A stretch of DNA of 58,222 nt from an uncultured bacterium (GCA_949290395.1 CASERQ010000002.1:72505-130726); one strand, 5' to 3'. Counted from the stretch's first letter, positions 15,804 through 24,088 are shown. Notes: a model not told the origin generated them from the letters alone. Translations and numbers: made by a program.

Positions 15804-15851
15804 CCTAATTTAATTTTTCACGATAAAATCGGTAAAAAATATCGTATTAGG
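15804..15851 (+). other. Bipartite inverted repeat between gpsA and hup
   Basis: CCTAAT (15804-15809) and ACGATA (15820-15825) together pair with the contiguous block TATCGTATTAGG (15840-15851), giving a two-part stem with a 10-base bulge and a 14-base loop. No T-run follows, so it is not a canonical terminator. It may be a processing site, leader structure or operator for hup. Confidence 0.4.
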
Positions 15852-15931
15852 ATAAAAAATAGTATTTTATGCCAGTATTTATTATTGAATTGGCTTAAAT
15901 GCTGTGTTTTAATAAAAAAAAGGAGAGGATT

Positions 15932-16207
15932 ATGAACAAGGCCGAATTGATTGTAGCTGTTTCTGAAGCTTATGGTTCAAGTAAAAAAGATGCTGAAAGA
16001 TTCATAGATATTTTATTCTATGAAATTCAACAATGCCTTTCTCGTGGTGAAGAAGTAAAAATCTCTGGTTTTGGTGCTTTCCAAGTTAAAAGCAGAAAAG
16101 CACGTACAGGAAGAAGCCCTATTGGCAGTCACGAAAAGATTGAAATTCCAGCAACAAAAACTATCGGATTTAAAGCTAGTAAAAATCTTAAACAAAGTGT
16201 TAAATAA
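15932..16207 (+). CDS. hup: DNA-binding protein HU
   Basis: 91 residues from the ATG at 15932, chosen for its AAGGAGAGG ribosome binding site; an upstream in-frame start is not supported. MNKAELI at the start, VKISGFGAFQVKSRKARTGRSP at mid-length and IPATKTIGFKASKNLK at the end are the HU signature, with the beta-arm that bends DNA. It is a nucleoid protein. It follows gpsA as in many Bacillota and ends in its own terminator. Confidence 0.96.
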   Translation: MNKAELIVAVSEAYGSSKKDAERFIDILFYEIQQCLSRGEEVKISGFGAFQVKSRKARTGRSPIGSHEKIEIPATKTIGFKASKNLKQSVK

Positions 16208-16230
16208 TAAGCACTTTGTTATTTTTGTTT
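16191..16230 (+). terminator. Terminator of hup overlapping its last codons
   Basis: AACAAAGTG (16191-16199) pairs with CACTTTGTT (16212-16220), followed by ATTTTTGTTT. The 5' arm lies inside the hup coding sequence. Confidence 0.75.
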
Positions 16231-16244
16231 AATTAATTTTCGTT

Positions 16245-16250
16245 TATAGT
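16245..16250 (+). promoter_or_regulatory. -10 box placing the transcript start on the ATG at 16258
   Basis: TATAGT ends 7 bases before the ATG, and no ribosome binding site is present. The -35 region is T-rich and weak. This fits a leaderless mRNA for the CCA-transferase-like gene. Confidence 0.4.
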
Positions 16251-16257
16251 AATTACT

Positions 16258-16890
16258 ATGGACGAAATTTTTGATAACTTTAAAAAGATATTTAACGAAC
16301 ATAACTTTCGTCTTTATATGATTGGCTCTACAAGCCGTGATTTTTTGCTCCAAAAAGAGATCAGAGATTATGATTTTGTAACCGATGGAACGCCAGACGA
16401 AGTTATGTCTTTTTTAAAGTGTAATGATCGCTATAAAAAATTTGGTACTTTATCTTTAAAATATAAAGATAAGCACATTGATATTGTAACTTTAAGAGAA
16501 GAATCGATTTACGAAGATTCTCGTCACCCAAAAAATATCAAATTTATAAAAGATGTTCAAACTGATTATAAAAGACGAGATTTTACAATTAATGCAATCT
16601 ATATTGATGAAAATTATAAAATTTTAGATATTTCAAAAGATTCTTATTTAGATTTAAAAAATAAAATTCTTCGTTTTATAGGTGATCCTGAAAAGCGAAT
16701 TAAAGAAGATCCTTTAAGAATATTAAGAGCAAAAAGATTTATCGTTGAATATGATCTAGAAGTTGAAGAAAAAACATTAAATGCTTTAAAAAAATATAAA
16801 GACTTAGTTTTTAAAATTAGTGAAGGAAAACTCATAGAAGAAAAACGAAAATTTGATAAAATATCTAATGGTAAAAATTATGAATTTTAA
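16258..16890 (+). CDS. CCA tRNA nucleotidyltransferase/poly(A) polymerase family, short form (head and neck only)
   Basis: 210 residues; normal bacterial CCA-adding enzymes have about 380-450. Present: the nucleotidyltransferase head with IGSTSRDFLL (usual form GG-x-VRD), the metal site DYDFVTDG, RRDFTINAI, GDPEKRIKEDPLRILRAKRF, and the neck-helix segment KISEGKLIEEKRK. The body and tail domains, which grip the tRNA, are absent; the gene ends 11 bases into dnaD. The metal Asp pair and template-like motifs look intact, so it may still act. Alternatives: a partial remnant of a larger gene, or a factor for another RNA. No second half is visible in any frame. Confidence 0.75.
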   Translation: MDEIFDNFKKIFNEHNFRLYMIGSTSRDFLLQKEIRDYDFVTDGTPDEVMSFLKCNDRYKKFGTLSLKYKDKHIDIVTLREESIYEDSRHPKNIKFIKDVQTDYKRRDFTINAIYIDENYKILDISKDSYLDLKNKILRFIGDPEKRIKEDPLRILRAKRFIVEYDLEVEEKTLNALKKYKDLVFKISEGKLIEEKRKFDKISNGKNYEF

Positions 16891-17455
16891 TAACGCAAAC
16901 GCAATAAATTTTTCTTATCTATTAATTGAAATGTATAAAAAAATTGGACTACAAGAGGATGAACTTGCAGTAGTTTTAGTAATTGACCATCTATTGAGTC
17001 AAGGTAATTCTTTAATAACTTCATCAACAATTGCTTTAAACATGAATTATGATGAAAAACAAGTTGATTCAATTTTGGCCAAACTTTATGAGAAAAAATA
17101 TATTGATATCAACGTTTCACAAAGTGGGATTACTGTTTCTTTATCAAGTTTAAAAGATATTCTTTATCACAAATTTCAAGAAAGTATTTTTACTGAAAAA
17201 CAATTAAAAGAAGATGAAGATGCTGAAAAGATAAGAAGTGACGCTTTTAATACTTTAGAAAAACTTTTTAATCGTTCTTTGACCCCAGTTGAAATTAATA
17301 GAATTGATGATTGGTTAAGTGATTCTGATAACTATGAATTTATACCGGAAGTTTTAAAAGAAGCAGTTTCAAAAAGATACACAAATATTAATCAACTTGA
17401 TCGAGCTTTAATTAAACGCATTCGCCAATCCTTAATTAAACAAGATGACAAATAA
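16880..17455 (+). CDS. dnaD: DnaD-like replication initiation protein
   Basis: 191 residues from the ATG at 16880, which overlaps the upstream stop by 11 bases; earlier in-frame ATGs exist but would overlap further. The N-terminal part (about 1-95) looks like the DnaD winged-helix domain and the C-terminal part (about 115-185, with NRSLTPVEINRIDDWLSD and INQLDRALIKRI) is the DnaD/DnaB2 domain. In Bacillus DnaD helps load the helicase at oriC with DnaB and DnaI. Its place directly before nth is the conserved Bacillota order. Confidence 0.85.
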   Translation: MNFNNANAINFSYLLIEMYKKIGLQEDELAVVLVIDHLLSQGNSLITSSTIALNMNYDEKQVDSILAKLYEKKYIDINVSQSGITVSLSSLKDILYHKFQESIFTEKQLKEDEDAEKIRSDAFNTLEKLFNRSLTPVEINRIDDWLSDSDNYEFIPEVLKEAVSKRYTNINQLDRALIKRIRQSLIKQDDK

Positions 17456-18074
17456 AGAGAAGTGCGAAATAATTGAAAAATATCTTGATGAAATTTTACC
17501 TGATGCTGGGTGTGAATTAACCTACACTTCGGATTATGGGTTTTTGATTTCGGTCATGCTTTCAGCGCAGTGTACTGATAAAAAAGTAAATAAGGCTACT
17601 GAGCCATTTTTTGAAAAATATAAAACTTTAGAACAAATCGACTCTTTATCTTTAATTGAAGTTGAAGAAGCAATAAAATCGCTTGGTTTATATAAAAATA
17701 AAGCAAAGAATTTAAAAGGAATCGTTCATGAACTTTTAACTAGATTTGACTCTAAAGTTCCTAGTGACAAAAAAGAGCTTATGTCTTTGCCAGGAGTTGG
17801 AAATAAAACTGCAAACGTCGTGCGTGTTGAACTTTTTAAAATTCCTGAATTTCCTGTCGATACTCATGTTGAAAGAATTGCTAAAAGGCTTGGTTTAGCT
17901 AAAAAAGATGGCTCTGTAATAGAGGTAGAAGAAAAACTAAAGAAATCTTTTTCAAAAGATCACTGGATAAAATTACATCATCAATTTATTCATTTTGGAA
18001 GATATCATTGTAAAGCAATTTCCCCAGATTGTAAAAACTGCAAATTACGTGGAATTTGCACAAAAAACATTTAA
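17445..18074 (+). CDS. nth: Endonuclease III (DNA glycosylase/AP lyase)
   Basis: 209 residues. The helix-hairpin-helix LMSLPGVGNKTANVV carries the catalytic Lys, FPVDTHVERI carries the catalytic Asp, and CKAISPDCKNCKLRGIC gives the C-x6-C-x2-C-x5-C [4Fe-4S] site. It removes oxidised pyrimidines. The start overlaps the dnaD stop by 11 bases. Its stop overlaps that of the convergent recU by a few bases, so no terminator separates them. Confidence 0.96.
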   Translation: MTNKEKCEIIEKYLDEILPDAGCELTYTSDYGFLISVMLSAQCTDKKVNKATEPFFEKYKTLEQIDSLSLIEVEEAIKSLGLYKNKAKNLKGIVHELLTRFDSKVPSDKKELMSLPGVGNKTANVVRVELFKIPEFPVDTHVERIAKRLGLAKKDGSVIEVEEKLKKSFSKDHWIKLHHQFIHFGRYHCKAISPDCKNCKLRGICTKNI

Positions 18075-18616
18075 AACTCATATATTTTTTCTAAAATTTT
18101 AATGTAATTTAATGGCGGAATTATCTCACGTTTTATTTCAAAAGCATTCTTTTCTAAAAAATTTAAAGAAATGCTTTTTTTATTTTTTTCTCTTAAAAAG
18201 TTTAAAAAAGTTTCGCCTGTGAGAAGAAAATAACGCCCTAAACTTGTAAAAGAAATAATTAAAAAAGCAATTCCAGAATGAGCCAAAACATTTTCAATAT
18301 GTTCTATTTGATTAGGCTGAATATTTGCTAAAGGAAGAGAAGTTTTAGAAGAAGTTTCTTTAGCTTCGAAATCAATATATTTTCCTTTGTATACGCCATT
18401 ATAATCGGTTGTTGAAGATTCTAAAAAGTAGGCTTCACTAATTTTATTATCTTTACATTTTACAATTTTAATTGGAGTTGGCTTTTTATAAATTAAAGCC
18501 ATGTTAAAACGGCGATAATAATCGTTAGTTTCATTAATTTCGTCTTCTAATTCCATCCCTTTATTTGAAGAGAAAACTATGTGATTGGATTCATCAATTT
18601 TGAATTTAAAATGCAT
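18071..18616 (-). CDS. recU: Holliday junction resolvase RecU
   Basis: 181 residues from the ATG at 18616, which has GAGGA upstream. NKGMELEDEINETNDYYRRFNMALIYKKPTPI and the nuclease block with D71, E84 and K86 (STTDYNGVYKG, IDFEAKET) reproduce the catalytic spacing of B. subtilis RecU (D88, E101, K103). It cuts four-way junctions during recombination and chromosome segregation. It follows the exonuclease gene by 3 bases. In Bacillus recU also lies close to dnaD-nth and gpsB-rnpB. Confidence 0.93.
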   Translation of the reverse strand: MHFKFKIDESNHIVFSSNKGMELEDEINETNDYYRRFNMALIYKKPTPIKIVKCKDNKISEAYFLESSTTDYNGVYKGKYIDFEAKETSSKTSLPLANIQPNQIEHIENVLAHSGIAFLIISFTSLGRYFLLTGETFLNFLREKNKKSISLNFLEKNAFEIKREIIPPLNYIKILEKIYEF

Positions 18617-18619
18617 CAA

Positions 18620-19345
18620 CTATTTAAGGTCCTCATTAATATAAGTATAGAAATCATCTAAAGAGACAAAATTTTCTTTCTTTAATTTTTCTAAAACTTT
18701 TTTAATAGGAGCCCTTAAATTAGGATTGTTCATTAAAACTTTTAAATATTCATTTCGGACAACAGTTGGATTTTTTAAAAAAGCATCAAAAAGAAGCATA
18801 AGATTTTTAGCATCACTTAATGGATCGTGATATGGTTCAACTGGTCTAACATGAAATAATCTTAAAGAGTTAATTAAAGATAATGTATGATTTGTAGGAT
18901 CTTTTATATATTGATTAAAGAACGCAGAAAAGTCTGTATTTTTTGAAAAAATCTGCAAAACTAGGTTATTCTCATTTAAATTGTACTTAGATGCGGTCGC
19001 ATGAAGTAAACGCATATCATATCCACCAAAAGTAAAAAAATGAGTGAAATTTAAATTTTTACCAATGTAGTTACTAAGTTTATCAAGCGCTTCTTTAAAG
19101 CTAATTCCTTTTTCGTCTAAAAGTTTATTTGTGATTTTAGTCATCTCTTCAATAACAGGAGTGATTGGGGTGTCGGTATAGACATAGCATTTAAAACCTT
19201 CATCATATGATTTGATTTGGTTTTTGTTATCAAGCTGAGCTTTAATGGCTCCGATTGATATAATTTCAAAAGTTTGTTCAGTAGCTTCAAAATCTAAAAA
19301 CACGACTGTTTTACTATCTTTTAAAATCTTGTTTAAACTTTTCAT
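18620..19345 (-). CDS. DEDDh-type 3'-5' exonuclease (DnaQ-like)
   Basis: 241 residues. Exonuclease motif I is VVFLDFEATEQTFEIISIGAI (D and E), motif II lies near FFTFGGYDMRLL, and motif III is HDPLSDAKNLMLLFDAF with the His and Asp of the DEDDh class. It degrades DNA or RNA from the 3' end; substrate unknown. Some DnaQ-like proteins act as polymerase proofreading subunits, others as RNases. An in-frame GTG lies 6 bases upstream. The ATG at 19345 is preferred because the -10 box ends 7 bases before it, implying a leaderless message. Confidence 0.8.
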   Translation of the reverse strand: MKSLNKILKDSKTVVFLDFEATEQTFEIISIGAIKAQLDNKNQIKSYDEGFKCYVYTDTPITPVIEEMTKITNKLLDEKGISFKEALDKLSNYIGKNLNFTHFFTFGGYDMRLLHATASKYNLNENNLVLQIFSKNTDFSAFFNQYIKDPTNHTLSLINSLRLFHVRPVEPYHDPLSDAKNLMLLFDAFLKNPTVVRNEYLKVLMNNPNLRAPIKKVLEKLKKENFVSLDDFYTYINEDLK

Positions 19346-19352
19346 ATGCACA

Positions 19353-19380
19353 ATTATAAATTAACCTTTCTTTATTGCAA
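19353..19380 (-). promoter_or_regulatory. Promoter of the exonuclease-recU operon, leaderless
   Basis: Minus strand TTGCAA (19380-19375), 16-base spacer, TATAAT (19358-19353), then 7 bases to the ATG at 19345. A perfect -10 so close to the start, without a ribosome binding site, predicts a leaderless mRNA. Confidence 0.65.
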
Positions 19381-19444
19381 TTTATTTGTTTATTTCGAGG
19401 TTTAAAAGATGGCGAAAAATTCACGATTTAATGCTTTAGCATTA

Positions 19445-19473
19445 TTGAAAAAATGCTAATTATCGAATATAAT
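19445..19473 (+). promoter_or_regulatory. Promoter of gpsB (and probably rnpB)
   Basis: TTGAAA (19445-19450), 17-base spacer, perfect TATAAT (19468-19473). Predicted start near 19480, giving a 12-base leader that contains AGGA. Confidence 0.75.
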
Positions 19474-19491
19474 TTAGGAGTTAGGAAAATT

Positions 19492-19848
19492 ATGAAATTA
19501 CGTTTAAATTCAAGAGAAATTTTAAACAAAAAATTTAAGCAAGCTCCAAACGGTTATAATCCTGATGAAGTTGATGCTTTTTTAGATAAAATTCTCGATG
19601 ATTATCGTAGTATTGATGAAGAAATTGAAAGCTTAAATACGGAGATTATTTCTTTAAGAAGAGATAATGAAACCTTAAAAGCAAATTTAAGAGATAAAGA
19701 TCAAATTATCTCTATTCAAAAGAGTAAAAATATTGCTTTGATGAGCCAACATCAATCTTCACTTGATAATTTAGAACTCCTTCAAAAATGTAGTGCTTAC
19801 GAAAGAAAGCTCTATGAACTTGGAGTCGATCCTAATAAAGTAAAATAA
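19492..19848 (+). CDS. gpsB: DivIVA-domain cell division regulator GpsB
   Basis: 118 residues from the ATG at 19492; an upstream ATG would begin within the promoter. The N-terminal DivIVA lipid/PBP-binding domain is clear (NSREILNKKFKQAPNGYNPDEVDAFLDKILDDY), followed by a coiled coil (about 40-90). GpsB couples division and elongation by docking penicillin-binding proteins. Immediate adjacency to rnpB, with recU nearby, is the arrangement known from Bacillus (ypsB-rnpB). The presence of gpsB implies a cell-wall-forming organism, unlike true mollicutes. Confidence 0.9.
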   Translation: MKLRLNSREILNKKFKQAPNGYNPDEVDAFLDKILDDYRSIDEEIESLNTEIISLRRDNETLKANLRDKDQIISIQKSKNIALMSQHQSSLDNLELLQKCSAYERKLYELGVDPNKVK

Positions 19849-19852
19849 ATTT

Positions 19853-20190
19853 CAGTCTATGTAATCGCTGCTTCTTTTATGGAGTAGAGGAAAGTCCTGG
19901 CTTGCACAATCTGCGATGATTGTAGTGATTATGCTAGTTGAATCAATAAAACTAGGTACTTTGGAGAAAGTAACGGCGAAAATAGTCTAAAAGCTTTGCT
20001 TATGATGATTTTTCTTAACGTGCCACAGAGACGAGTTTGAAGGAAACTTCAAAATGAAACGCGGTAAACCCCTTAAGCAAGAAACTCAAATTTTGGTAGA
20101 GGAAACCAGTTGAGAGAATTGAATTAAGACTGGTAAGTTCTTAGAACTTAGATAAATGATTACATAAAACAGAACTAGGCTTACGGACTG
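19853..20190 (+). ncRNA. rnpB: RNase P RNA, type B-like
   Basis: About 338 nt. The 5' CAGTC (19853-19857) pairs with the 3' GACTG (20186-20190). The core elements are present: GTAATCGCTGC near 19861, GAGGAAAGTCC (19887-19897), CCACAGAGACGA near 20023, AAACGCGGTAAACCCC near 20057, CAAATTTTGGTAGAGG near 20087, and ACAGAACTAGGCTTACGG near 20169. The layout follows the Bacillus type B molecule. It starts 5 bases after the gpsB stop and ends 24 bases before pgsA, so no separate promoter fits; it is probably cut from the gpsB transcript. Confidence 0.95.
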
Positions 20191-20214
20191 AATACTCACA
20201 TGTAATTTTAAAAT

Positions 20215-20871
20215 ATGAAGAAAATTAATTTACCAACAAAAATCACTATCGCTCGTATTGCTCTTGCGGCATTACTAATTTTAACAATTGTAGTTTTGTA
20301 CATTTGTGACGAATTTAATGTGCTTTCAATTGCTCAAAGTGGAAACATCCTTTTATCAGAAAATGGAGCAACAATTAATTGGATTATGCTAATTTTAATG
20401 TTCATATTCCTTTTTGCTTCTTTTACTGATTTTTTAGATGGTTATCTTGCCAGAAAAAACAATGAAGTAACTGATTTAGGGAAATTTTTAGATCCTATCG
20501 CCGATAAAATGCTTATTAATTCAATGATGCTATTTTTATCATTAAATTTTGTAAGTTTAGGCGCCAATCAAAAATTCCCATTTTTCTTAGTTATTATCAT
20601 GATTGTTCGTGATCTTGTAGTTGATGGATTAAGATTTATGGTTGCTAAGAAAAATGTCGTTGTTGCTGCTAATATTTATGGGAAGTTAAAAACAGTAACC
20701 CAAATGGTAGCAATTGTTGTCGTTTTTCTTAATGGTTTCCCATTCTCATATTTTGATTATAATTGGCCAACTTATTTGCATATAAGTGACTGGCTATGTT
20801 ATATCGCCACCTTTTTTAGTGTTTTAAGTGGCGTAATTTATGTTAAAGAAAACATTAAATACCTATTTTAA
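20215..20871 (+). CDS. pgsA: CDP-diacylglycerol-glycerol-3-phosphate phosphatidyltransferase
   Basis: 218 residues, with about five to six membrane helices. The CDP-alcohol phosphotransferase motif is complete: DFLDGYLARKNNEVTDLGKFLDPIADK (D-x2-DG-x2-AR-x8-G-x3-D-x3-D). It makes phosphatidylglycerophosphate, precursor of phosphatidylglycerol. There is no Shine-Dalgarno sequence in the 24 bases between rnpB and the ATG; a TGTAAT box ends 8 bases before it. The order pgsA-cinA-recA-rny-ymdB is conserved in Bacillota. Confidence 0.93.
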   Translation: MKKINLPTKITIARIALAALLILTIVVLYICDEFNVLSIAQSGNILLSENGATINWIMLILMFIFLFASFTDFLDGYLARKNNEVTDLGKFLDPIADKMLINSMMLFLSLNFVSLGANQKFPFFLVIIMIVRDLVVDGLRFMVAKKNVVVAANIYGKLKTVTQMVAIVVVFLNGFPFSYFDYNWPTYLHISDWLCYIATFFSVLSGVIYVKENIKYLF

Positions 20872-20881
20872 GGAGGGAAAT

Positions 20882-21346
20882 ATGAATAGCGCGCAAAATT
20901 TAGTTGAAAGATTAACAGAAAAAAATCTTACTTTAGGTTCTGTTGAAAGTTTCACTGGCGGATTATTTGCTAAAACAATCACCGACATAAGCGGAGCAAG
21001 TAATACGTTTAAAGGAGCTCTTGTTACTTATAGTAAAGAACTCAAAGAAAACTTACTTAAAATTCCAGCAGATTATATTGCTGAACATGGTGTTGTAAGT
21101 TATGAGGTTTGCCAACAAATGGCAATCAAAGGACAAAAAGTTCTTGGTGTTGATGTTTGTGTTGCATTTACCGGCAACGCTGGACCAGAAGTTAGTGAAG
21201 ATGGCGGAGAAGTTGGAGAAATCTATATTGCTATAGTTTATAAAGGACATATTTGGCCAATCCCACTACATTTAAATCTTGGTAGAGAAAAAAATAGAGA
21301 ATACGCAGTTGAAGCAGCAATTAATGCTCTTTTAAGTATTATCTAA
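20882..21346 (+). CDS. cinA: CinA C-terminal-domain protein (NMN deamidase family)
   Basis: 154 residues from the ATG at 20882, with AAGGAGGG 7 bases upstream; an earlier in-frame ATG overlaps pgsA without support. ESFTGGLFAKTITDISGASNTFKGALVTYS and VCVAFTGNAGPEV match the PncC/CinA-C domain, which deamidates nicotinamide mononucleotide for NAD recycling. The N-terminal MoaB-like domain of full CinA is absent, a common short form. Two Glu in the region usually reading GPGG (NAGPEVSEDGG) are notable. It is placed between pgsA and recA as in Bacillus. Confidence 0.88.
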   Translation: MNSAQNLVERLTEKNLTLGSVESFTGGLFAKTITDISGASNTFKGALVTYSKELKENLLKIPADYIAEHGVVSYEVCQQMAIKGQKVLGVDVCVAFTGNAGPEVSEDGGEVGEIYIAIVYKGHIWPIPLHLNLGREKNREYAVEAAINALLSII

Positions 21347-21400
21347 TTTTTTTAATATTTTTTTGATTTGATGCGTTTGTATTAATGAAAGGAGTTTTTT

Positions 21401-22417
21401 ATGTCAGAAAACAAAGTAGTTGGTAAAGACGCATTAAAAGAAATTTTAACGCAAATCGAGCATGAGTTCGGTCGTGGCTCGGTCGTAAGACTTGGAGACA
21501 AACCAAGTGTTGATGTGGAAGCCATTTCTAGCGGCAGCATTCTTTTAGATGAATGCCTTGGAATTGGTGGATACCCAAAAGGAAGGATTGTTGAAATATA
21601 TGGTCCTGAAAGTAGTGGCAAAACAACTCTTGCGTTAACAGCAGTAGCTGAGGTTCAAGCAAGAGGAGGAATAGCCGCTTATATTGATGCTGAAAATAGC
21701 ATCGATCCAGATTATGCAAAAAATTTAGGTGTAGATATCGATAATCTTATACTTTCTCAACCAGATAGCGGCGAGGAAGCTCTTGAGATTGTCGAAACCT
21801 TAGCAAAGAGTGGAGTTTTTTCCTTAATTATTGTTGATAGCGTTGCAGCTTTAGTTCCTCAAGCTGAGCTTGATGGTCAAATGATTGATTCTAATGTTGG
21901 ACTTCAAGCTAGGATGATGTCTAAAGCAATGAGAAAAATAACAGGCGTTTTAAATAAAAACGATTGTACTGTTATTTTTATAAATCAACTTAGAGAAAAA
22001 GTTGGTGTAATTTATGGAAGCAATGAGACAACAACAGGAGGACGCGCTCTTAAATTTTATTCCTCGGTTCGTATAGATATTAGAAGAGCAGAAGCAATTA
22101 AAGATGGAATGAATATTGTTGGCAACGTTATGAATATTAAAGTTGTCAAAAATAAAGTCGCTCCACCATTTAAATCTTGTAAAGTTGATATCATATATGG
22201 CAAAGGAATTTCTAAAGAAGGTGAATTATTGGATTTAGCAATACAACATGGTATTGTTAAAAAATCTGGTTGCTGGTACGAAGTTTATGGAGAAAGAATG
22301 GGTCAAGGTAGAGAAACTGCTAAAGCCTATTTAAGAGAGAATATCGAAGTATTTAAACAAATTAAATCAGAGATTTTAGAAAAGAAAGCTAAACCAATTA
22401 GAGAAGCCGAAATATAG
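21401..22417 (+). CDS. recA: Recombinase RecA
   Basis: 338 residues with AAAGGAG at 21389. The Walker A motif is GPESSGKTT, Walker B LIIVDSV, the DNA-binding loop region [14 protein letters not shown] and the [12 protein letters not shown] segment are intact. Small departures from the usual text include IDAENSIDP (usually IDAEHALDP) and [12 protein letters not shown] (usually VGVMFGNPETTT). It forms the strand-exchange filament and activates SOS where present. I see no LexA-type (GAAC-N4-GTTC) box upstream. The recX regulator lies 10 kb downstream. Confidence 0.97.
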   Translation: MSENKVVGKDALKEILTQIEHEFGRGSVVRLGDKPSVDVEAISSGSILLDECLGIGGYPKGRIVEIYGPESSGKTTLALTAVAEVQARGGIAAYIDAENSIDPDYAKNLGVDIDNLILSQPDSGEEALEIVETLAKSGVFSLIIVDSVAALVPQAELDGQMIDSNVGLQARMMSKAMRKITGVLNKNDCTVIFINQLREKVGVIYGSNETTTGGRALKFYSSVRIDIRRAEAIKDGMNIVGNVMNIKVVKNKVAPPFKSCKVDIIYGKGISKEGELLDLAIQHGIVKKSGCWYEVYGERMGQGRETAKAYLRENIEVFKQIKSEILEKKAKPIREAEI

Positions 22418-22461
22418 ATTAAACACAATTCCTCTTTATAGAGTAATATAAATTGCTTGCA

Positions 22462-22484
22462 TAATCCTTTTTAGTGGAGGATTA
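22462..22484 (+). promoter_or_regulatory. Hairpin that covers the rny ribosome binding site
   Basis: TAATCCT (22462-22468) is perfectly inverted as AGGATTA (22478-22484). The Shine-Dalgarno GGAGG (22476-22480) overlaps the 3' arm, so the structure could mask translation of rny. A CATAAT box at 22460 overlaps the 5' arm, so if transcription starts there, the repeat could instead act as DNA operator. Confidence 0.4.
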
Positions 22485-22489
22485 GTAAA

Positions 22490-24088
22490 ATGAATATTTT
22501 TTCAAATGTCTTAGTTGACTCACCAATTGATTTAGGGATTTCAATTTTATTGATTGTTATCGCTTTAATTCTTGGTCTTGCAATTGGCGGTTTCTTAGTA
22601 TTTTTCTTAGCAAAAGAAAAAGTAAAAAAAGCTGGAACAAATGCTGAAAAAATAGTTAATGATGCAAATATCAAAGCTGAAAAAATTCAAAAGAATGCAC
22701 AAATTGATGCAAAACAAACTATTTTTGAAATGAAACAAGAAGCCGAAAAGGATATTAAAGAAAGAAAACAAGAAGTTGTTATTCTTGAAAATAAACTCAT
22801 TCAAAGAGAACAATCAATTGATGCTAGAGATCAAGCTTTGCTTAAAAAAGAAAATGCATTAGATGCTAAAGAAAAGAATCTTGATCGTCAAATTGAAGAA
22901 AATAAGAAAAAAGCAGAAACTTTAAACGAAAAGATCAATTCTATTGTTCTTGAACTTGAAAAAGTTTCAAATTTAAGTGAAAAAGAAGCAAGAGAAGAAA
23001 TTTTCCGTAGAGTTGAAGAAAAAGAAACTCAAAATATTGCTAAATATATGAAAGAAAAAGAAGATGAAGCTGAAAGTTTGGCAGCTGAAAAATCTAAAGA
23101 AATTCTTGCAATGGCAATGGCTAGAAACGCACAAGATGTAACAAATGAAAGAACTGTTACAACTATCTCCCTTCCAAGTGATGAAATGAAAGGAAGAATC
23201 ATTGGTAGAGAAGGAAGAAATATTAAATCATTAGAACAACTTTTAGGTGTTGATATCATAATTGATGATACCCCTGAAGCATTAACCGTTTCTTGCTTTA
23301 ATCCAATTAGAAGAGAAGTTGCTTGTAGAGTTTTAAATTCTTTAATTAAAGATGGAAGAATTCAGCCAGGAAGAATTGAAGAAGTTACTAATAAATGTCA
23401 AAAAGAAATTAATGAAATTATCAAAAAAGCTGGTGAAGAAGCCGTTGCTAAACTTGGGATTTCTAATATGAATAAAGAACTTGTTGCTCTTGTTGGGCGA
23501 CTTAAATACAGAACAAGTTATGGCCAAAACCAATTAACTCACTCTATTGAAACTGCTCAAATTTGCGGAGCTATGGCTAGTGAACTTGGTTTAAATGTCC
23601 AACTTGCAAAAAGAGCTGCTTTATTACATGACTTAGGAAAAGGACTTGATTATGAAGTAGAAGGAAGTCACGTTGAAATCGGTGCTAGACTCGCTAAAAA
23701 ATATGGTGAAAATGATCTTGTAGTTAACGCTATTGAATCTCACCATGGTGATGTTCCTGCAAAATCAGTTATTGCTTATCTTGTTCAAGCCGCTGATACT
23801 TTATCTGCTGCTAGACCTGGAGCAAGAAGCGAAACATTAGAATCATATATTAAAAGAGTTGAGCAACTTGAGAATATTTGTAAGTCTTATGATGGCGTTC
23901 AATCTTGCTATGCTATGCAATCTGGAAGAGAAGTAAGAGTTATGGTTATTCCAGAAAAAATCAATGATTTGCAAGCTTTTAAATTAGCTCACGATATAAA
24001 AGAGAGAATTGAAAACGAAATGAGTTACCCTGGACAAATTAAGGTTAACGTCATTCGCGAATACCGCGCGCAAGAGACAGCAAAATAA
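22490..24088 (+). CDS. rny: Ribonuclease Y
   Basis: 532 residues. An N-terminal membrane helix (about 17-45) is followed by a long coiled coil (about 45-185), a KH domain (about 222-285, with GRIIGREGRNIKSLEQLLGVD) and an HD domain (about 350-445, RAALLHDLGKG and ESHHGD). It is the membrane-bound endoribonuclease that starts mRNA decay in Bacillota. It overlaps ymdB by one base. A YlbF/YmcA-type gene, related to a regulator of RNase Y in Bacillus, lies 2.2 kb downstream in the same run. Confidence 0.97.
   Translation: MNIFSNVLVDSPIDLGISILLIVIALILGLAIGGFLVFFLAKEKVKKAGTNAEKIVNDANIKAEKIQKNAQIDAKQTIFEMKQEAEKDIKERKQEVVILENKLIQREQSIDARDQALLKKENALDAKEKNLDRQIEENKKKAETLNEKINSIVLELEKVSNLSEKEAREEIFRRVEEKETQNIAKYMKEKEDEAESLAAEKSKEILAMAMARNAQDVTNERTVTTISLPSDEMKGRIIGREGRNIKSLEQLLGVDIIIDDTPEALTVSCFNPIRREVACRVLNSLIKDGRIQPGRIEEVTNKCQKEINEIIKKAGEEAVAKLGISNMNKELVALVGRLKYRTSYGQNQLTHSIETAQICGAMASELGLNVQLAKRAALLHDLGKGLDYEVEGSHVEIGARLAKKYGENDLVVNAIESHHGDVPAKSVIAYLVQAADTLSAARPGARSETLESYIKRVEQLENICKSYDGVQSCYAMQSGREVRVMVIPEKINDLQAFKLAHDIKERIENEMSYPGQIKVNVIREYRAQETAK

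Noticed and set aside
16258-17455. The short CCA gene as a frameshifted full-length enzyme continuing into the next frame
   Set aside because: The following frame encodes DnaD, with both DnaD-type domains, not the CCA body or tail.
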